Under the pieces are notes generated by a model. That model ran no database searches and was not told the DNA's origin. It saw only the letters and a program-made list of their open reading frames with translations. 64,000 bases of DNA from Pararhodonellum marinum (GTDB lineage Bacteria; Bacteroidota; Bacteroidia; Cytophagales; Cyclobacteriaceae), in NCBI RefSeq assembly GCF_015354735.1, contig NZ_JACEFJ010000002.1, positions 310,001 through 374,000 of the forward strand, given 5' to 3'. The translations under genes were made by a program, and so were the position numbers. This document shows, in pieces, positions 54,801-63,304 of the stretch (position 1 is its first letter; every line of letters starts with the position of its first letter).

Positions 54801-55203
54801 GCTCATCCCATTCATGCTTGAATCGCATGACCGTTTCCCGGCACTTTCTGTTGTATTCTTCTACAGTAATTTTCTTGCCTATGTCTTCTTTAGTGATACC
54901 AAGGTCTTTTTCTACCTGTAATTCTACTGGCAAACCATGGGTGTCCCATCCTCCCTTTCTTTTGACCTGAAATCCTTTGAGGGTTTTGTAGCGGCAGAAA
55001 ATATCCTTGATGGTACGGCCCATGACATGGTGTATTCCTGGGGTGCCATTTGCAGATGGCGGCCCCTCAAAGAAAGTAAATATCTCACCTCCTTGCCTTT
55101 TTTGGACAGATTTGGGAAAGATTTGATTGGCTTTCCAAAATTGGAGTATTTCATTTCCAATTCCTGGATAATCCACCTGCTTATATTCCTGATACTTTTT
55201 CAC
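51817..55203 (-). CDS. ileS: Isoleucyl-tRNA synthetase
   Basis: 1128 residues. Class I signature PSANGTPGIHHVMGR (about 49-63) and KMSKRMGNAIDPFK; editing-domain block GTGIVHLAKAFGADD. This is the longer eukaryote-like/type II form seen in Bacteroidota (over 1000 residues), a form often linked to mupirocin resistance. Upstream promoter at 55364-55396. lspA follows. Confidence 0.97.
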   Translation of the reverse strand: MKKYQEYKQVDYPGIGNEILQFWKANQIFPKSVQKRQGGEIFTFFEGPPSANGTPGIHHVMGRTIKDIFCRYKTLKGFQVKRKGGWDTHGLPVELQVEKDLGITKEDIGKKITVEEYNRKCRETVMRFKHEWDELTEKIGYWVDLDDPYITFESNYIESLWHLLKKLYDKDLLYKGYTIQPYSPAAGTGLSSHELNQPGCYREVKDTSITALFKLKDSEEEYLLAWTTTPWTLPSNSALAIGEKLDYVKVKTFNPYTYQPQTVILAKSRIEAYFHPKAKALNLSDYKPGDKLIPYEVVSSVKGSDLLGLEYEQLFPIAGIALPFPAFTVVSGDYVTTEDGTGIVHLAKAFGADDFRTLVQNNVPGVFVKDELGNDIPVVDKQGKFLPVIGEYLSSKMVEHGITAHKIHGPNDFYVKNYPMDDESNSDYKSTDVIISIILKNENRAFKVEKYEHSYPHCWRTDMPILYYPLESWFIKTTEYKDRLVALNNTINWKPEATGTGRFGNWLENLVDWNLSRSRFWGTPLPIWRTEDGKEEKCIGSIDELQTEMEKSIEKGFMAASPFGEKEMDLHRPFVDEIVLVSPSGAKMFREPDLIDVWFDSGAMPYAQWHFPFENQELFKENFPADFIAEGVDQTRGWFFTLHAIAGMLFDDVAFKNVIANGLVLDKNGNKMSKRMGNAIDPFKTLEAYGPDAVRWYMLSNANPWDNLKFSLDGVADVQRRFFGTLQNTYNFFALYANLDAYTYEASNAVTIKQRPELDRWIISKLQSLIEEVEVAMDQYDATKATRAIMAFTVDQLSNWYVRLARKRFWRGHMNQDKQAAYDTLYECLMGLTQLMSSFAPFYSDWLFQNLTEGAKAAGQEIPESIHLTDWEKAQPDLISPYLERSMQLAQDISSLVHSLRKKEKLKVRQPLQKILIPILNKHTKDQIHHVEDLIKSEVNIKEIAYIDDTSGILVKSIKPNFPVLGKKFGPKMKGISAAVTKFGKDDIASIEAKGTYDITIDGEKITLSLEDVIISSQDIPGWSVASDQGITVALDVTLTEELKQEGLARDLVNRIQNLRKDMGLDVQDKITIKVAESDDLVTHALTNFGNYIQSETQALSLELNGHMTDATVLEMDDFELSIKVEKA

Positions 55204-55525
55204 GTTTCGCGTATTATGGCAATTTGGTTAAGGGATGGTTTCTGGCATCACCCTATTTTCATTTTCTGCATTCAAACTGGGTTGGGAGATCCGTTTATTC
55301 CTAATTCGCGGAATTACCTCAAAACCTCCAGGTTAGTAAAATGACCACCGAGAAATGCAGGCACAAAGTTAAGAGATTTTGGACTTTTTGGGGCAATTGT
55401 ATTGAAAAATGATTATGGCCAAGGTTTTCTCATGAATTCCAATGTTTATTTTTTGGAATTAATTTTCAAAAGGACTACCCTAGAACGGTATTTGTGGCAA
55501 TTTCTGTGTACTAAACCAATCAATC
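55204..55525. other. Divergent promoter region of ileS and the META-domain gene
   Basis: No gene. It holds the ileS promoter (55364-55396) and a leader of about 150 bases. I see no T-box-like or other leader structure. Confidence 0.5.
55364..55396 (-). promoter_or_regulatory. Promoter of ileS
   Basis: Minus strand: TTG at 55396-55394, 22 bases, then TAACTTTG at 55371-55364. Good match to the Bacteroidota consensus. Confidence 0.7.
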
Positions 55526-55930
55526 ATGAAAATTATCCAACAAATAAGCCTCTTGATACTCATAGTGGTGATTTCCACAGCCTGTACTTCTGAACCAATT
55601 GACCTTGCAGACCATAACTGGAAAGGTAAAAGCATTGCAGGGACTTCAGCTAACCAGGAGAAGGTTTCCAATCTGACTTTGGAATTTGGAGAAGGTCAGG
55701 AAATTAGTGGAGAAGCACCTTGTAATTCCTTTAGAGGTGGAGCAACTTATAACCGGGAACAAATCAAATTTTCAGCGCTTTATACAGACAGAAAAATCTG
55801 TGATGATTATGATTTGGAGAAAATTTTTCTCACAAACCTTGAGGCCAGCAGCAGGTATACCATTAGTGGAAACACGTTGGCCTTTTTTGATGACAATGGG
55901 AACCTGCTTTTGGAAATGGAAAAAATGTAA
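55526..55930 (+). CDS. META-domain (HslJ-like) lipoprotein
   Basis: 134 residues. Lipoprotein signal MKIIQQISLLILIVVISTAC, Cys at 20. The META-type domain includes LTLEFGEGQEISGEAPCNSF, CDDYDLEKIFLTNL and YTISGNTLAFFDDNGNLLLEM. Related proteins (HslJ) affect heat and novobiocin tolerance; the function here is unknown. Ends at a bidirectional terminator. Confidence 0.87.
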   Translation: MKIIQQISLLILIVVISTACTSEPIDLADHNWKGKSIAGTSANQEKVSNLTLEFGEGQEISGEAPCNSFRGGATYNREQIKFSALYTDRKICDDYDLEKIFLTNLEASSRYTISGNTLAFFDDNGNLLLEMEKM

Positions 55931-55935
55931 TCAAT

Positions 55936-55962
55936 AAAAACCGGATTAAGTTTCCGGTTTTT
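55936..55962. terminator. Bidirectional terminator
   Basis: 10-bp stem AAAAACCGGA/TCCGGTTTTT with loop of 7 bases between the convergent META-domain and psd genes. Confidence 0.88.
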
Positions 55963-56625
55963 TTATGCTTTCAATTTAGCTATCTGGGTCACACCACCTT
56001 TTGTTTTTTGGTCAACGCTTACCAAGACTTCTGCATCCAAAGGAACAAATACATCCACCCTTGAACCAAACTTGATGAAGCCAAATTCCCCTCCTTGAAT
56101 GACAGGATCCCCTTCTTTAACATAATACTTTATTCTCCTGGCTACCGCACCTGCAATCTGTCTAACCAATAGCTTGATCCCATTGGGTTGCTGTATGACC
56201 ATGGTGGTCCTTTCATTCTCAAAACTTGATTTAGGATGCCATGCCACCAAATATTTGCCAGGATGGTATTTAAAATATTCTACCTTTCCTGTGGCTGGTG
56301 ACCGGTTGACGTGGACATTGATCGGAGACATGAAGATGGAAATCTGTTTTCTTTTTTCATGAAGGTATTCTTCCTCCATGGCTTCTTCTATCACCACGAC
56401 TTTACCATCTGCCGGAGCATATACGTATTGGTCGTTCTGGGGAAGTGGCACGCGGGGGTTCCTGAAAAACTGAAGAACCAAGAGGTAAATCACAACACTT
56501 GCTAAAAGGACCACATTCAAGAGTGTTTCTTGACCTGTAAGGGTCATGTGTAGAATCACATTAATTCCGACGAGGATGACAAGCATCCAAAACAGTAAGG
56601 CTCTACCTTCTTTGTGAATATTCAT
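55963..56625 (-). CDS. psd: Phosphatidylserine decarboxylase (archaeal-type)
   Basis: 220 residues, short soluble-type proenzyme with two N-terminal hydrophobic helices. Self-cleavage/pyruvoyl site is FGSR within GFIKFGSRVDVFVPLD (Gly-Ser). Also YAPADGKVVVIEEA and FMSPINVHVNRSP. Converts phosphatidylserine to phosphatidylethanolamine. cdsA, which makes the CDP-diacylglycerol precursor, lies 1.4 kb upstream on the same strand. Confidence 0.96.
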   Translation of the reverse strand: MNIHKEGRALLFWMLVILVGINVILHMTLTGQETLLNVVLLASVVIYLLVLQFFRNPRVPLPQNDQYVYAPADGKVVVIEEAMEEEYLHEKRKQISIFMSPINVHVNRSPATGKVEYFKYHPGKYLVAWHPKSSFENERTTMVIQQPNGIKLLVRQIAGAVARRIKYYVKEGDPVIQGGEFGFIKFGSRVDVFVPLDAEVLVSVDQKTKGGVTQIAKLKA

Positions 56626-56700
56626 AATACCAAATTTAAAAGGGTGTAAATCTCACGATCTACACCCCAAATATAATAAACTTTTAGTATTGTAATATAT

Positions 56701-57978
56701 TTAAAACCCACCTCTAAAGGTGTAGGTTTTTGCCACTTTGTCTATCGCAACTATGTAAGCGGCTATTCGCATCGGTACATCATATTTGACAGAAGCCTCA
56801 TAGACGTGGTCAAAAGCTTCTTTCATGATCCGGTCTGAGCGTCTGTTAACCCTCTCAGCTGTCCATTTGTATCCAAGGCGGTTTTGTACCCATTCAAAGT
56901 AAGAAACCGTAACCCCGCCAGCATTGGCCAAAATATCCGGAACTGCCATGATGCCTTTCTCATTGAGGATGCTGTCTGCCTTGGCTGAGGTAGGTCCGTT
57001 GGCTCCCTCTACAATCAGTTTTGCTTTGATTTTATCTGCATTTTTTACAGTTATGACATCCTCGACAGCCGCAGGAACCAAAACATCTACTTCAAGTTCC
57101 AGCAAATCTCCCGGATCATCCATTTTTTCGGCCCCTTTAAAGCCTTCCAACGTTCCCTTGTTGTTGTCGCGGTATTTGATGGCCTCTTGAATGTCAATGC
57201 CTTTTTCATTGAAATAAGCACCCGAAATATCCGAAACAGCTACAATTTTCAATCCCCTTTCTTCTAACAAAATGGAAGCCCAAGAGCCCACATTCCCAAA
57301 ACCCTGAACAGCACAGGTCGCCTGGAAAGGATTGATTTTCAATTTAACCATGGCGGCCAATGCACTTACCATGACACCTCGACCAGTCGCCTCGGTTCTT
57401 CCCAATGACCCTCCCAACACAAGCGGCTTACCGGTGACCACTGCATTGACAGTCATCCCATTGGCTTTGGAATACTCATCCATCAACCAAGCCATTTCTC
57501 TGGGGCCTGTGCCCATATCCGGGGCTGGAATGTCTTTGTCTGGACCGAATACATCAATCATAGCAAGGGTATATGCCCTCATCAATCGTTCGATTTCTCC
57601 CGCAGACATTTCTCTGGGATTACATCTTACGCCTCCTTTTCCTCCCCCATATGGGATGTCTACCACTGCACACTTCCAAGTCATCCAGGCAGCAAGTGCC
57701 CTTACTTCATCAATGTGTACATCTGGTGCAAATCGAATACCCCCTTTGGCGGGGCCTAAAATGTTGGAGTGAATCACTCTGATTCCTTCAAAAACCTGAA
57801 TCTTACCATTGTCCATGGTAATCGGCAAGGAAACAATAACTTGTTTGGCGGGATTTTTCAGAACATTGTATACCTCATCTGAGAGGCCGAGCTTTTCAGC
57901 GGCAATGTGAAATCTTTCCATCATGGACTCCAAAGGATTTTCTTTGTCCTTTATGGGAGCCGGTTCAATGTAAGCCAT
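56701..57978 (-). CDS. Glu/Leu/Phe/Val dehydrogenase, 425-residue type
   Basis: 425 residues. GPAKGGIRFAPDVH, catalytic-lysine motif PYGGGKGGVRCNP, PAPDMGTGPREMAWLMDEYSK and Rossmann GFGNVGSWAS. Standard NAD(P)-dependent glutamate dehydrogenase length. It differs clearly from the 472-residue paralogue at 553-1971, so the organism has at least two subfamilies, one possibly catabolic and one anabolic. Single gene. Confidence 0.92.
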   Translation of the reverse strand: MAYIEPAPIKDKENPLESMMERFHIAAEKLGLSDEVYNVLKNPAKQVIVSLPITMDNGKIQVFEGIRVIHSNILGPAKGGIRFAPDVHIDEVRALAAWMTWKCAVVDIPYGGGKGGVRCNPREMSAGEIERLMRAYTLAMIDVFGPDKDIPAPDMGTGPREMAWLMDEYSKANGMTVNAVVTGKPLVLGGSLGRTEATGRGVMVSALAAMVKLKINPFQATCAVQGFGNVGSWASILLEERGLKIVAVSDISGAYFNEKGIDIQEAIKYRDNNKGTLEGFKGAEKMDDPGDLLELEVDVLVPAAVEDVITVKNADKIKAKLIVEGANGPTSAKADSILNEKGIMAVPDILANAGGVTVSYFEWVQNRLGYKWTAERVNRRSDRIMKEAFDHVYEASVKYDVPMRIAAYIVAIDKVAKTYTFRGGF

Positions 57979-58052
57979 ATTGGGTTTTCAGTTTGTGGAT
58001 TATTGATTTTCGGTACAATATTAAGGACTTTTTTAATATCAAAGGGGAGAAA

Positions 58053-58892
58053 TTAAAAGATTTTCAAAAATGACACGATAAAAGGAGCGGATAATAACAA
58101 TCCATCAAAACGATCCATAAATCCGCCATGTCCAGGCAATCTGTTTCCTGAATCTTTGATTTCAATGCTTCGTTTAAAAAGCGATTCGATAAGGTCACCA
58201 TAGGTGCCGGCAATCACAATTATGGTGGCGATGCCATACCATTTCCACGGAGGAAGAGCTTGAAAGTAATGAGAAAGAAAGTAGGCAATTAAAAGTGCTG
58301 AAGCTGCACCGCCCAGACTACCTTCCCAAGACTTTTTTGGAGAGACCCTTTCGAATAACTTGGTTTTTCCAAAGCGCGTTCCGGCAAAATAAGCCCCTGT
58401 ATCACTCGCCCATAAAATCAACAAAGATCCTATGATAATCTCATAGTGAAATGAATTGTCGACAGAGAATGCCGCAATGTTGAGCAAAGCAAAAGGAACA
58501 GCTACATAAAATACCCCCAATATGGTAAAAGCAATCCCTGTAAAAGGTTTTTTATCCGATTTACGGTAGAGTTTGATGAAAAAGATAAGTGCAACTAAAG
58601 GAAAGATCAAAAAATAATACTGATGAGGTAAATTTTCTTTTTCAACCAGAAAGGACATACTGAAAATAACAATACCCAAAAAAGTCCCGAAACTTTTCAG
58701 AGGCAACATGCCGTCTAGACCACAAAGTTTGTAAAATTCCATTTGGGTAAAACCACAGATCAATCCAAATATCAGAAAATAGCACCATTCACTATACAAC
58801 GTACCACCTATGATGACAACCGCTCCAATAATGGCCGTAATGGCCCTTTGTCCTAATTCACTGTAATTGCTGATATTAAAACGTGATCTCAT
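58053..58892 (-). CDS. cdsA: Phosphatidate cytidylyltransferase
   Basis: 279 residues, about eight hydrophobic helices. The C-terminal CDP-diglyceride synthetase signature is SPKKSWEGSLGGAASALL ... GDLIESLFKRSIEIKDSG ... LPGHGGFMDRFD. Makes CDP-diacylglycerol for all phospholipids. Its start overlaps the DUF2007 gene by 17 bases. Confidence 0.96.
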   Translation of the reverse strand: MRSRFNISNYSELGQRAITAIIGAVVIIGGTLYSEWCYFLIFGLICGFTQMEFYKLCGLDGMLPLKSFGTFLGIVIFSMSFLVEKENLPHQYYFLIFPLVALIFFIKLYRKSDKKPFTGIAFTILGVFYVAVPFALLNIAAFSVDNSFHYEIIIGSLLILWASDTGAYFAGTRFGKTKLFERVSPKKSWEGSLGGAASALLIAYFLSHYFQALPPWKWYGIATIIVIAGTYGDLIESLFKRSIEIKDSGNRLPGHGGFMDRFDGLLLSAPFIVSFLKIF

Positions 58893-59082
58893 CCTTGACG
58901 ATATTGATGGCTATTAGGGTTTGTGATTCAGGTACCATGACTTCAAGGTTCCCATGAATTTGGTAGACAGACTCTTTTTTGTTTACAATGATGGCTAAAA
59001 TTCCCTTTTCCTCCAAAACCCCTTTTACGATTTCTGCCCTTACCGGGGAACCTGTTTCAAAAACTTTCTGCCATTTTCTCAT
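58876..59082 (-). CDS. DUF2007-type small protein
   Basis: 68 residues. WQKVFETGSPVRAEIVKGVLEEKGI and AIIVNKKESVYQIHGNLEVMVP match DUF2007, a small alpha/beta fold proposed as signal transducing (PII-like). Middle gene of an operon: it overlaps the CPBP protease gene by 4 bases and cdsA by 17 bases. Confidence 0.9.
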   Translation of the reverse strand: MRKWQKVFETGSPVRAEIVKGVLEEKGILAIIVNKKESVYQIHGNLEVMVPESQTLIAINIVKDEITF

Positions 59083-60017
59083 GTTTGTAATTTTTTCTGA
59101 TGAAGGCCATCAAAGAACCTAAAGCTAATCCCAAAAACCAGAATTCCCAAAATCACCATGAACCATGAGACTCGTTCAGGTTCTCCCATGTTAAATGAAA
59201 CCCAGCCAATTTTGTTTAAATAAACCATGGTGACTGTAAATGCATTGTTGATGATGTGGGCTACCATGGCGTAAAGTAGGCTCCCAGAAAAATTATACAA
59301 GTATCCGAATAAGGCTCCCAGAAAAAGTCTAGGAAAGAAGCCATAGAATTGTAAGTGTATGGCCGAAAAGATAAAAGCACTTAGCCAGATCCCTGCATGA
59401 GGGTTTCCGGTATAGGTTTGAAGTTTGGGTTGAAGGATGCCACGGAAAAGGTATTCCTCCCCTATCCCTGCCAAAACCCCAATGACCAATATTCCAAGCA
59501 AAAACTCCCAAAAACTGTCAAAATCTGTAAAAAAAAGAGTTATTCTCATCATTTCCGCCTCTTTCGCCGCGGCCCATTTTTCAAATCCACTCAAAAACTC
59601 AGGGAAACTCACTCCCATGTTCCACTCAATCACGAGTGCATTGAAAGCCATAAAGCCAAAAATCAAAGGAATCAACAACAACATCGCTCCCCACCGTACC
59701 CTATTAATTTGTTTTGGCCAGCCCAGATCAGCCCTATCGACCCATTTCACATAAATCCAGCCACCCAATAAAAAACCAAGTCCAGACCCTAGTGCCTGAA
59801 GGAACAAAAATGCCATCCGGCTGTGTTTACCAACCGATTCGCCAGCAGCAAGTTTGATGATATCCTCAAATGGTATCCCAAACAGAAAAGGAAGTAATCC
59901 TACTGCGAGCAATTGGAGCATGATCATGGTACCCAGGACGATCAAAAAAAGGGATACTAAAGATAAAAACCAGTAAGGCCTGGTGCCAATTTTACTTTGT
60001 GTTTCGTAAATCTCCAT
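59079..60017 (-). CDS. CPBP-family intramembrane glutamic protease
   Basis: 312 residues, about 8 helices. Catalytic motif 1 GIGEEYLFRGILQP with Glu-Glu; motif 2 SAFIFSAIHLQFYGFFPRLF with His; motif 3 YAMVAHIINNA. CPBP (CAAX-like, Abi) proteases cleave or act on membrane proteins. First gene of the CPBP-DUF2007-cdsA operon; only 37 bases from the divergent dusB. Confidence 0.93.
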   Translation of the reverse strand: MEIYETQSKIGTRPYWFLSLVSLFLIVLGTMIMLQLLAVGLLPFLFGIPFEDIIKLAAGESVGKHSRMAFLFLQALGSGLGFLLGGWIYVKWVDRADLGWPKQINRVRWGAMLLLIPLIFGFMAFNALVIEWNMGVSFPEFLSGFEKWAAAKEAEMMRITLFFTDFDSFWEFLLGILVIGVLAGIGEEYLFRGILQPKLQTYTGNPHAGIWLSAFIFSAIHLQFYGFFPRLFLGALFGYLYNFSGSLLYAMVAHIINNAFTVTMVYLNKIGWVSFNMGEPERVSWFMVILGILVFGISFRFFDGLHQKKLQT

Positions 60018-60054
60018 AATTGAGGTAAATTTACACGAAAATTATAATTCGAAA

Positions 60055-61044
60055 GTGGTTAAAATAGGAAACTTGGAATTGGGAGATTTCCCCTTGCTAC
60101 TCGCGCCCATGGAGGATGTAAGTGATCCCCCATTTAGAGCAGTATGTAAGCAGAACGGGGCTGACCTGATGTACACGGAATTCATCAGTTCAGAGGGGCT
60201 GATCCGAGACGCGGCCAAAAGCGTGCAAAAGCTAGACATTTTTGAATATGAAAGACCAGTAGGGATTCAGATTTTTGGAAATGAAATCGATTCGATGCGA
60301 GAAGCGGCAGCCATTGTAGAGGCTGCAGGTCCGGATATCTTAGACATCAATTACGGATGCCCAGTCAACAAAGTGGCCTGTAAAGGTGCCGGAGCTGGAA
60401 TTCTACTCGATATAGATAAGATGGTGTCCATGACAGCGGAAATCGTCAAGGCAGTGAATATCCCCGTGACCGTCAAAACCAGATTGGGTTGGGATGAAAA
60501 AACGATCAGGATAGAAGAGGTAGTGGAGCGGCTTCAGGATATAGGGATTCAAGCCATCAGCATTCATGCCCGTACACGAAAACAAATGTATAAGGGGGTG
60601 GCTGATTGGTCTTATTTGGCTAAAGTGAAGCAAAATCCAAGAATTCAAATTCCGGTATTCGGTAACGGAGACATTGACTCACCTGAAAAAGCCTTAGCAT
60701 ATAAGCAGAAATACGGCATTGACGGTATCATGATCGGCAGGGCAGCCATCGGATATCCTTGGATATTTAATGAGATCAAGCATTTTCTAGAAACAGGCCA
60801 AAAACTTCAGGGACCGGATTTGGAGGAAAGAATAAGGGTAGCCAAACAGCACCTTGATTTTTCAGTGGAATGGAAAGGAGAAAAACTTGGGATTCTTGAA
60901 ATGAGAAGACACTATACCAATTATTTTAGAGGGATGCCTAATTTTAAGGCCTTCAGAACAGAAATGGTCACAGCTGAAAACTATGAGCAGGTTTCCGGGG
61001 TTTTAGACCAAGTGGCACAAGTGTATGCTGATTACGAGTTTTAA
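60055..61044 (+). CDS. dusB: tRNA-dihydrouridine synthase
   Basis: 329 residues, starting at GTG (no ATG fits the conserved N-terminus LELGDFPLLLAPMEDVSD). FMN TIM-barrel; catalytic Cys in DINYGCPVNKVACKGAGA; HARTRKQMYKGVADW; GNGDIDSPEKA. Reduces uridine in the tRNA D-loop. It is closest to the DusB type by these motifs; position specificity is not proven. Confidence 0.94.
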   Translation: MVKIGNLELGDFPLLLAPMEDVSDPPFRAVCKQNGADLMYTEFISSEGLIRDAAKSVQKLDIFEYERPVGIQIFGNEIDSMREAAAIVEAAGPDILDINYGCPVNKVACKGAGAGILLDIDKMVSMTAEIVKAVNIPVTVKTRLGWDEKTIRIEEVVERLQDIGIQAISIHARTRKQMYKGVADWSYLAKVKQNPRIQIPVFGNGDIDSPEKALAYKQKYGIDGIMIGRAAIGYPWIFNEIKHFLETGQKLQGPDLEERIRVAKQHLDFSVEWKGEKLGILEMRRHYTNYFRGMPNFKAFRTEMVTAENYEQVSGVLDQVAQVYADYEF

Positions 61045-61112
61045 ACCTCTTCCCAATAGCCAAGGTTAATATACAAAACAGCTGTTCTACTTATGGGTTT
61101 CCTTTATCATAC

Positions 61113-62015
61113 ATGACCGACAATTTAAAGGGAAAAGACACCCTAAAAAGCTGGTTAATGCTCATTTTATTGGCGATCATCTGGGGGAGTTCCTTTATTT
61201 TGATCAAAAAGGGCTTGTTGGTTTTTTCTCCTGGCGAGGTTGGGGCCTACAGAATCGTTTCAGCGGCATTGGTCTTGCTGCCGCTATCTATTCCAAGAAT
61301 TAAAAGGCTCAATAAAAAGCAGGTTGGAAATTTAATCATTGCCGGATTGGTAGGCAGTTTCATACCTTCCTTCCTTTTTGCAATCGCTCAGACCCGACTC
61401 AGTTCATCCATCACAGGTGTGCTGAATGCACTAACACCTTTGTTTGTCGTGGTGGTTGGCGCCTTGTTCTTTGGTGCTAGGATTACCGGTATAAATGCAC
61501 TGGGACTGTTCATAGCCTTCATAGGGGTCATAATTCTCATTACTGTGAAAGAGGGAAACGGATGGGATGCTTTTTCAACTATCAACTCCTATGCTTTTTT
61601 TGTACTTTTGGCCACCTTATGCTATGGTATCAACCTAAACATTATCAAGTATTGGTTTGTGGCCCTGAAACCTGTCGAAATCACAGCTATTTCTCTTATG
61701 ATGGTGCTGCCTGTGGCTTTGTTGTACCTGACTGGCTGGACCAATTTTTCTTTTAAACTCCTCCATGTTGACGGAGCATGGTTGGCTGCTGGCTACATTA
61801 CGCTGTTGGGGGTGGTTGGGACTGCGATAGCACTGATCATTTTCAATTTTTTGGTCAAGATTGCTACACCTGTTTTTGCAAGTTCAGTGACTTATTTGAT
61901 CCCAATTGTAGCTATTGCCTGGGGGGTTGTTGATGGAGAAGTATTGTTGGTCGGGCATTATCTGGGCATCCTGGCAGTAGTGATTGGGGTTTGGATAGGA
62001 AACCGGAAAGCTTGA
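61113..62015 (+). CDS. EamA/DMT-family transporter
   Basis: 300 residues, ten hydrophobic helices arranged as two EamA repeats (about 12-145 and 160-298). First repeat begins LILLAIIWGSSFILIKKG. Exports or imports a small metabolite; unknown substrate. Convergent with the antiporter gene: stops are adjacent (62015/62016). Confidence 0.93.
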   Translation: MTDNLKGKDTLKSWLMLILLAIIWGSSFILIKKGLLVFSPGEVGAYRIVSAALVLLPLSIPRIKRLNKKQVGNLIIAGLVGSFIPSFLFAIAQTRLSSSITGVLNALTPLFVVVVGALFFGARITGINALGLFIAFIGVIILITVKEGNGWDAFSTINSYAFFVLLATLCYGINLNIIKYWFVALKPVEITAISLMMVLPVALLYLTGWTNFSFKLLHVDGAWLAAGYITLLGVVGTAIALIIFNFLVKIATPVFASSVTYLIPIVAIAWGVVDGEVLLVGHYLGILAVVIGVWIGNRKA

Positions 62016-63299
62016 TCAATCATTGGTTGCCCAGCTCACTGCTTTTTGGGCTGTCAAACCATGGATAAATATTGATAGTACAATTACCGTTACCGTAAAT
62101 GCCAAAAGCAGCTTTTTTTGAGGAAAATCCGCTTTTTCAAAAGCATAAAGTAAATAATAGAGCGAACCTATTCCCCTAATGCCGAAAAATGAAATGACCC
62201 ATTTTTCTCGAAGTAAAAGTGGGGATTTCCAGAAGGATACCATACCCGCCAAAGGCCTAATCACAAAAATTGTCAACAGGGCAATAGGAACCATGGACAA
62301 TTCAAAGTCCGCTGGGAAATCCATTACAAGATAACAGCCCAAAAGCACAAACAATACGGCTATGAGGATTCTTTCCAATTCTTCAGAAAAGTCGTGAAGT
62401 GTTTCCAAATATTCGTGCTTCGATTCTACATTTCTAAAAACACATGCCGCTACAAACACGGTTATAAATCCATAGGTACTTAGCATTTCAGCGATAGCAT
62501 AGGGAATCAAAGTAAGGCTCAAAGCAATGATTCCTGTAGTGATGGAAGGAAGTCGGCTTTTGGCTTGAGGTATGGAAAACAGCAATTTGGCCAAAAGCCA
62601 GCCGGTCATGATGCCGATAACCGTACCTCCTATAATTTTATAAAGAAAATCCATAACGAACCAACTTGTGAACCAATCAGTAGGTGAGATCCCCACTATC
62701 GCGATCGCAATAGCCATGTTGGTAAATGGAAATGCCAAGCCATCATTGAGGCCTGCTTCTGTAGTCAGTGCAAGTTTTACTTTTGAATAGTCTTCTTGGT
62801 CAGGGGGCGTTGTTTGGACATCAGATGCCAATACTGGATCGGTAGGGGCCAAAATGGCTCCCAATAACACGGCAGCAGCAGGCAACAAACCCATAAGCCA
62901 GTATCCCATTGCAAAACAAGCCAACATGGTGAGGGGCATGGTTACCAAAAGAAGCCGTTTGGAATCTCTCCAGGTTTCCATATCAAAGGGTCGATTTAGC
63001 TTTAAACCTACTCCTGTAAGAGAAATGATCACACCCATTTCCGTGAGGCGTTTACCCCAATAAGGTTCTTCGGCTAAATGTGGAATATTGTCTAAATAGG
63101 GAAAAATCAAAAATATTGCCACACCAAAAAGTAGGTAGATGATGGGTGCGGTAATCAGACGTTTCTCAATTATTCTAGGTAATAATCCTGCAATCAAAAT
63201 GATTAAACCTATATAAAAGAGATTCACATCATATTTATCCAACTCAAAAAAATCCCAATTTCCCTCTTCGAGAAAGGCCTTGGCTTGGTAGGTATCCAT
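62016..63299 (-). CDS. Cation:proton antiporter (NhaP-like, CPA1)
   Basis: 427 residues, 12-13 hydrophobic helices. Ion-site motif APTDPVLASDVQTTPP (about 150-165) and LNDGLAFPFTNMA, typical of CPA1/NhaP exchangers; no long cytoplasmic tail. Exchanges Na+ or K+ for H+ at the inner membrane. It starts 5 bases after the carotenoid ketolase gene, so the two are likely cotranscribed. Confidence 0.92.
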   Translation of the reverse strand: MDTYQAKAFLEEGNWDFFELDKYDVNLFYIGLIILIAGLLPRIIEKRLITAPIIYLLFGVAIFLIFPYLDNIPHLAEEPYWGKRLTEMGVIISLTGVGLKLNRPFDMETWRDSKRLLLVTMPLTMLACFAMGYWLMGLLPAAAVLLGAILAPTDPVLASDVQTTPPDQEDYSKVKLALTTEAGLNDGLAFPFTNMAIAIAIVGISPTDWFTSWFVMDFLYKIIGGTVIGIMTGWLLAKLLFSIPQAKSRLPSITTGIIALSLTLIPYAIAEMLSTYGFITVFVAACVFRNVESKHEYLETLHDFSEELERILIAVLFVLLGCYLVMDFPADFELSMVPIALLTIFVIRPLAGMVSFWKSPLLLREKWVISFFGIRGIGSLYYLLYAFEKADFPQKKLLLAFTVTVIVLSIFIHGLTAQKAVSWATND

Positions 63300-63304
63300 T
63301 CCGC

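Noticed and set aside
56631-56638. Minus-strand TAAATTTG next to the psd start
   Set aside because: Would place the transcript start at the start codon and lacks a -33 element.
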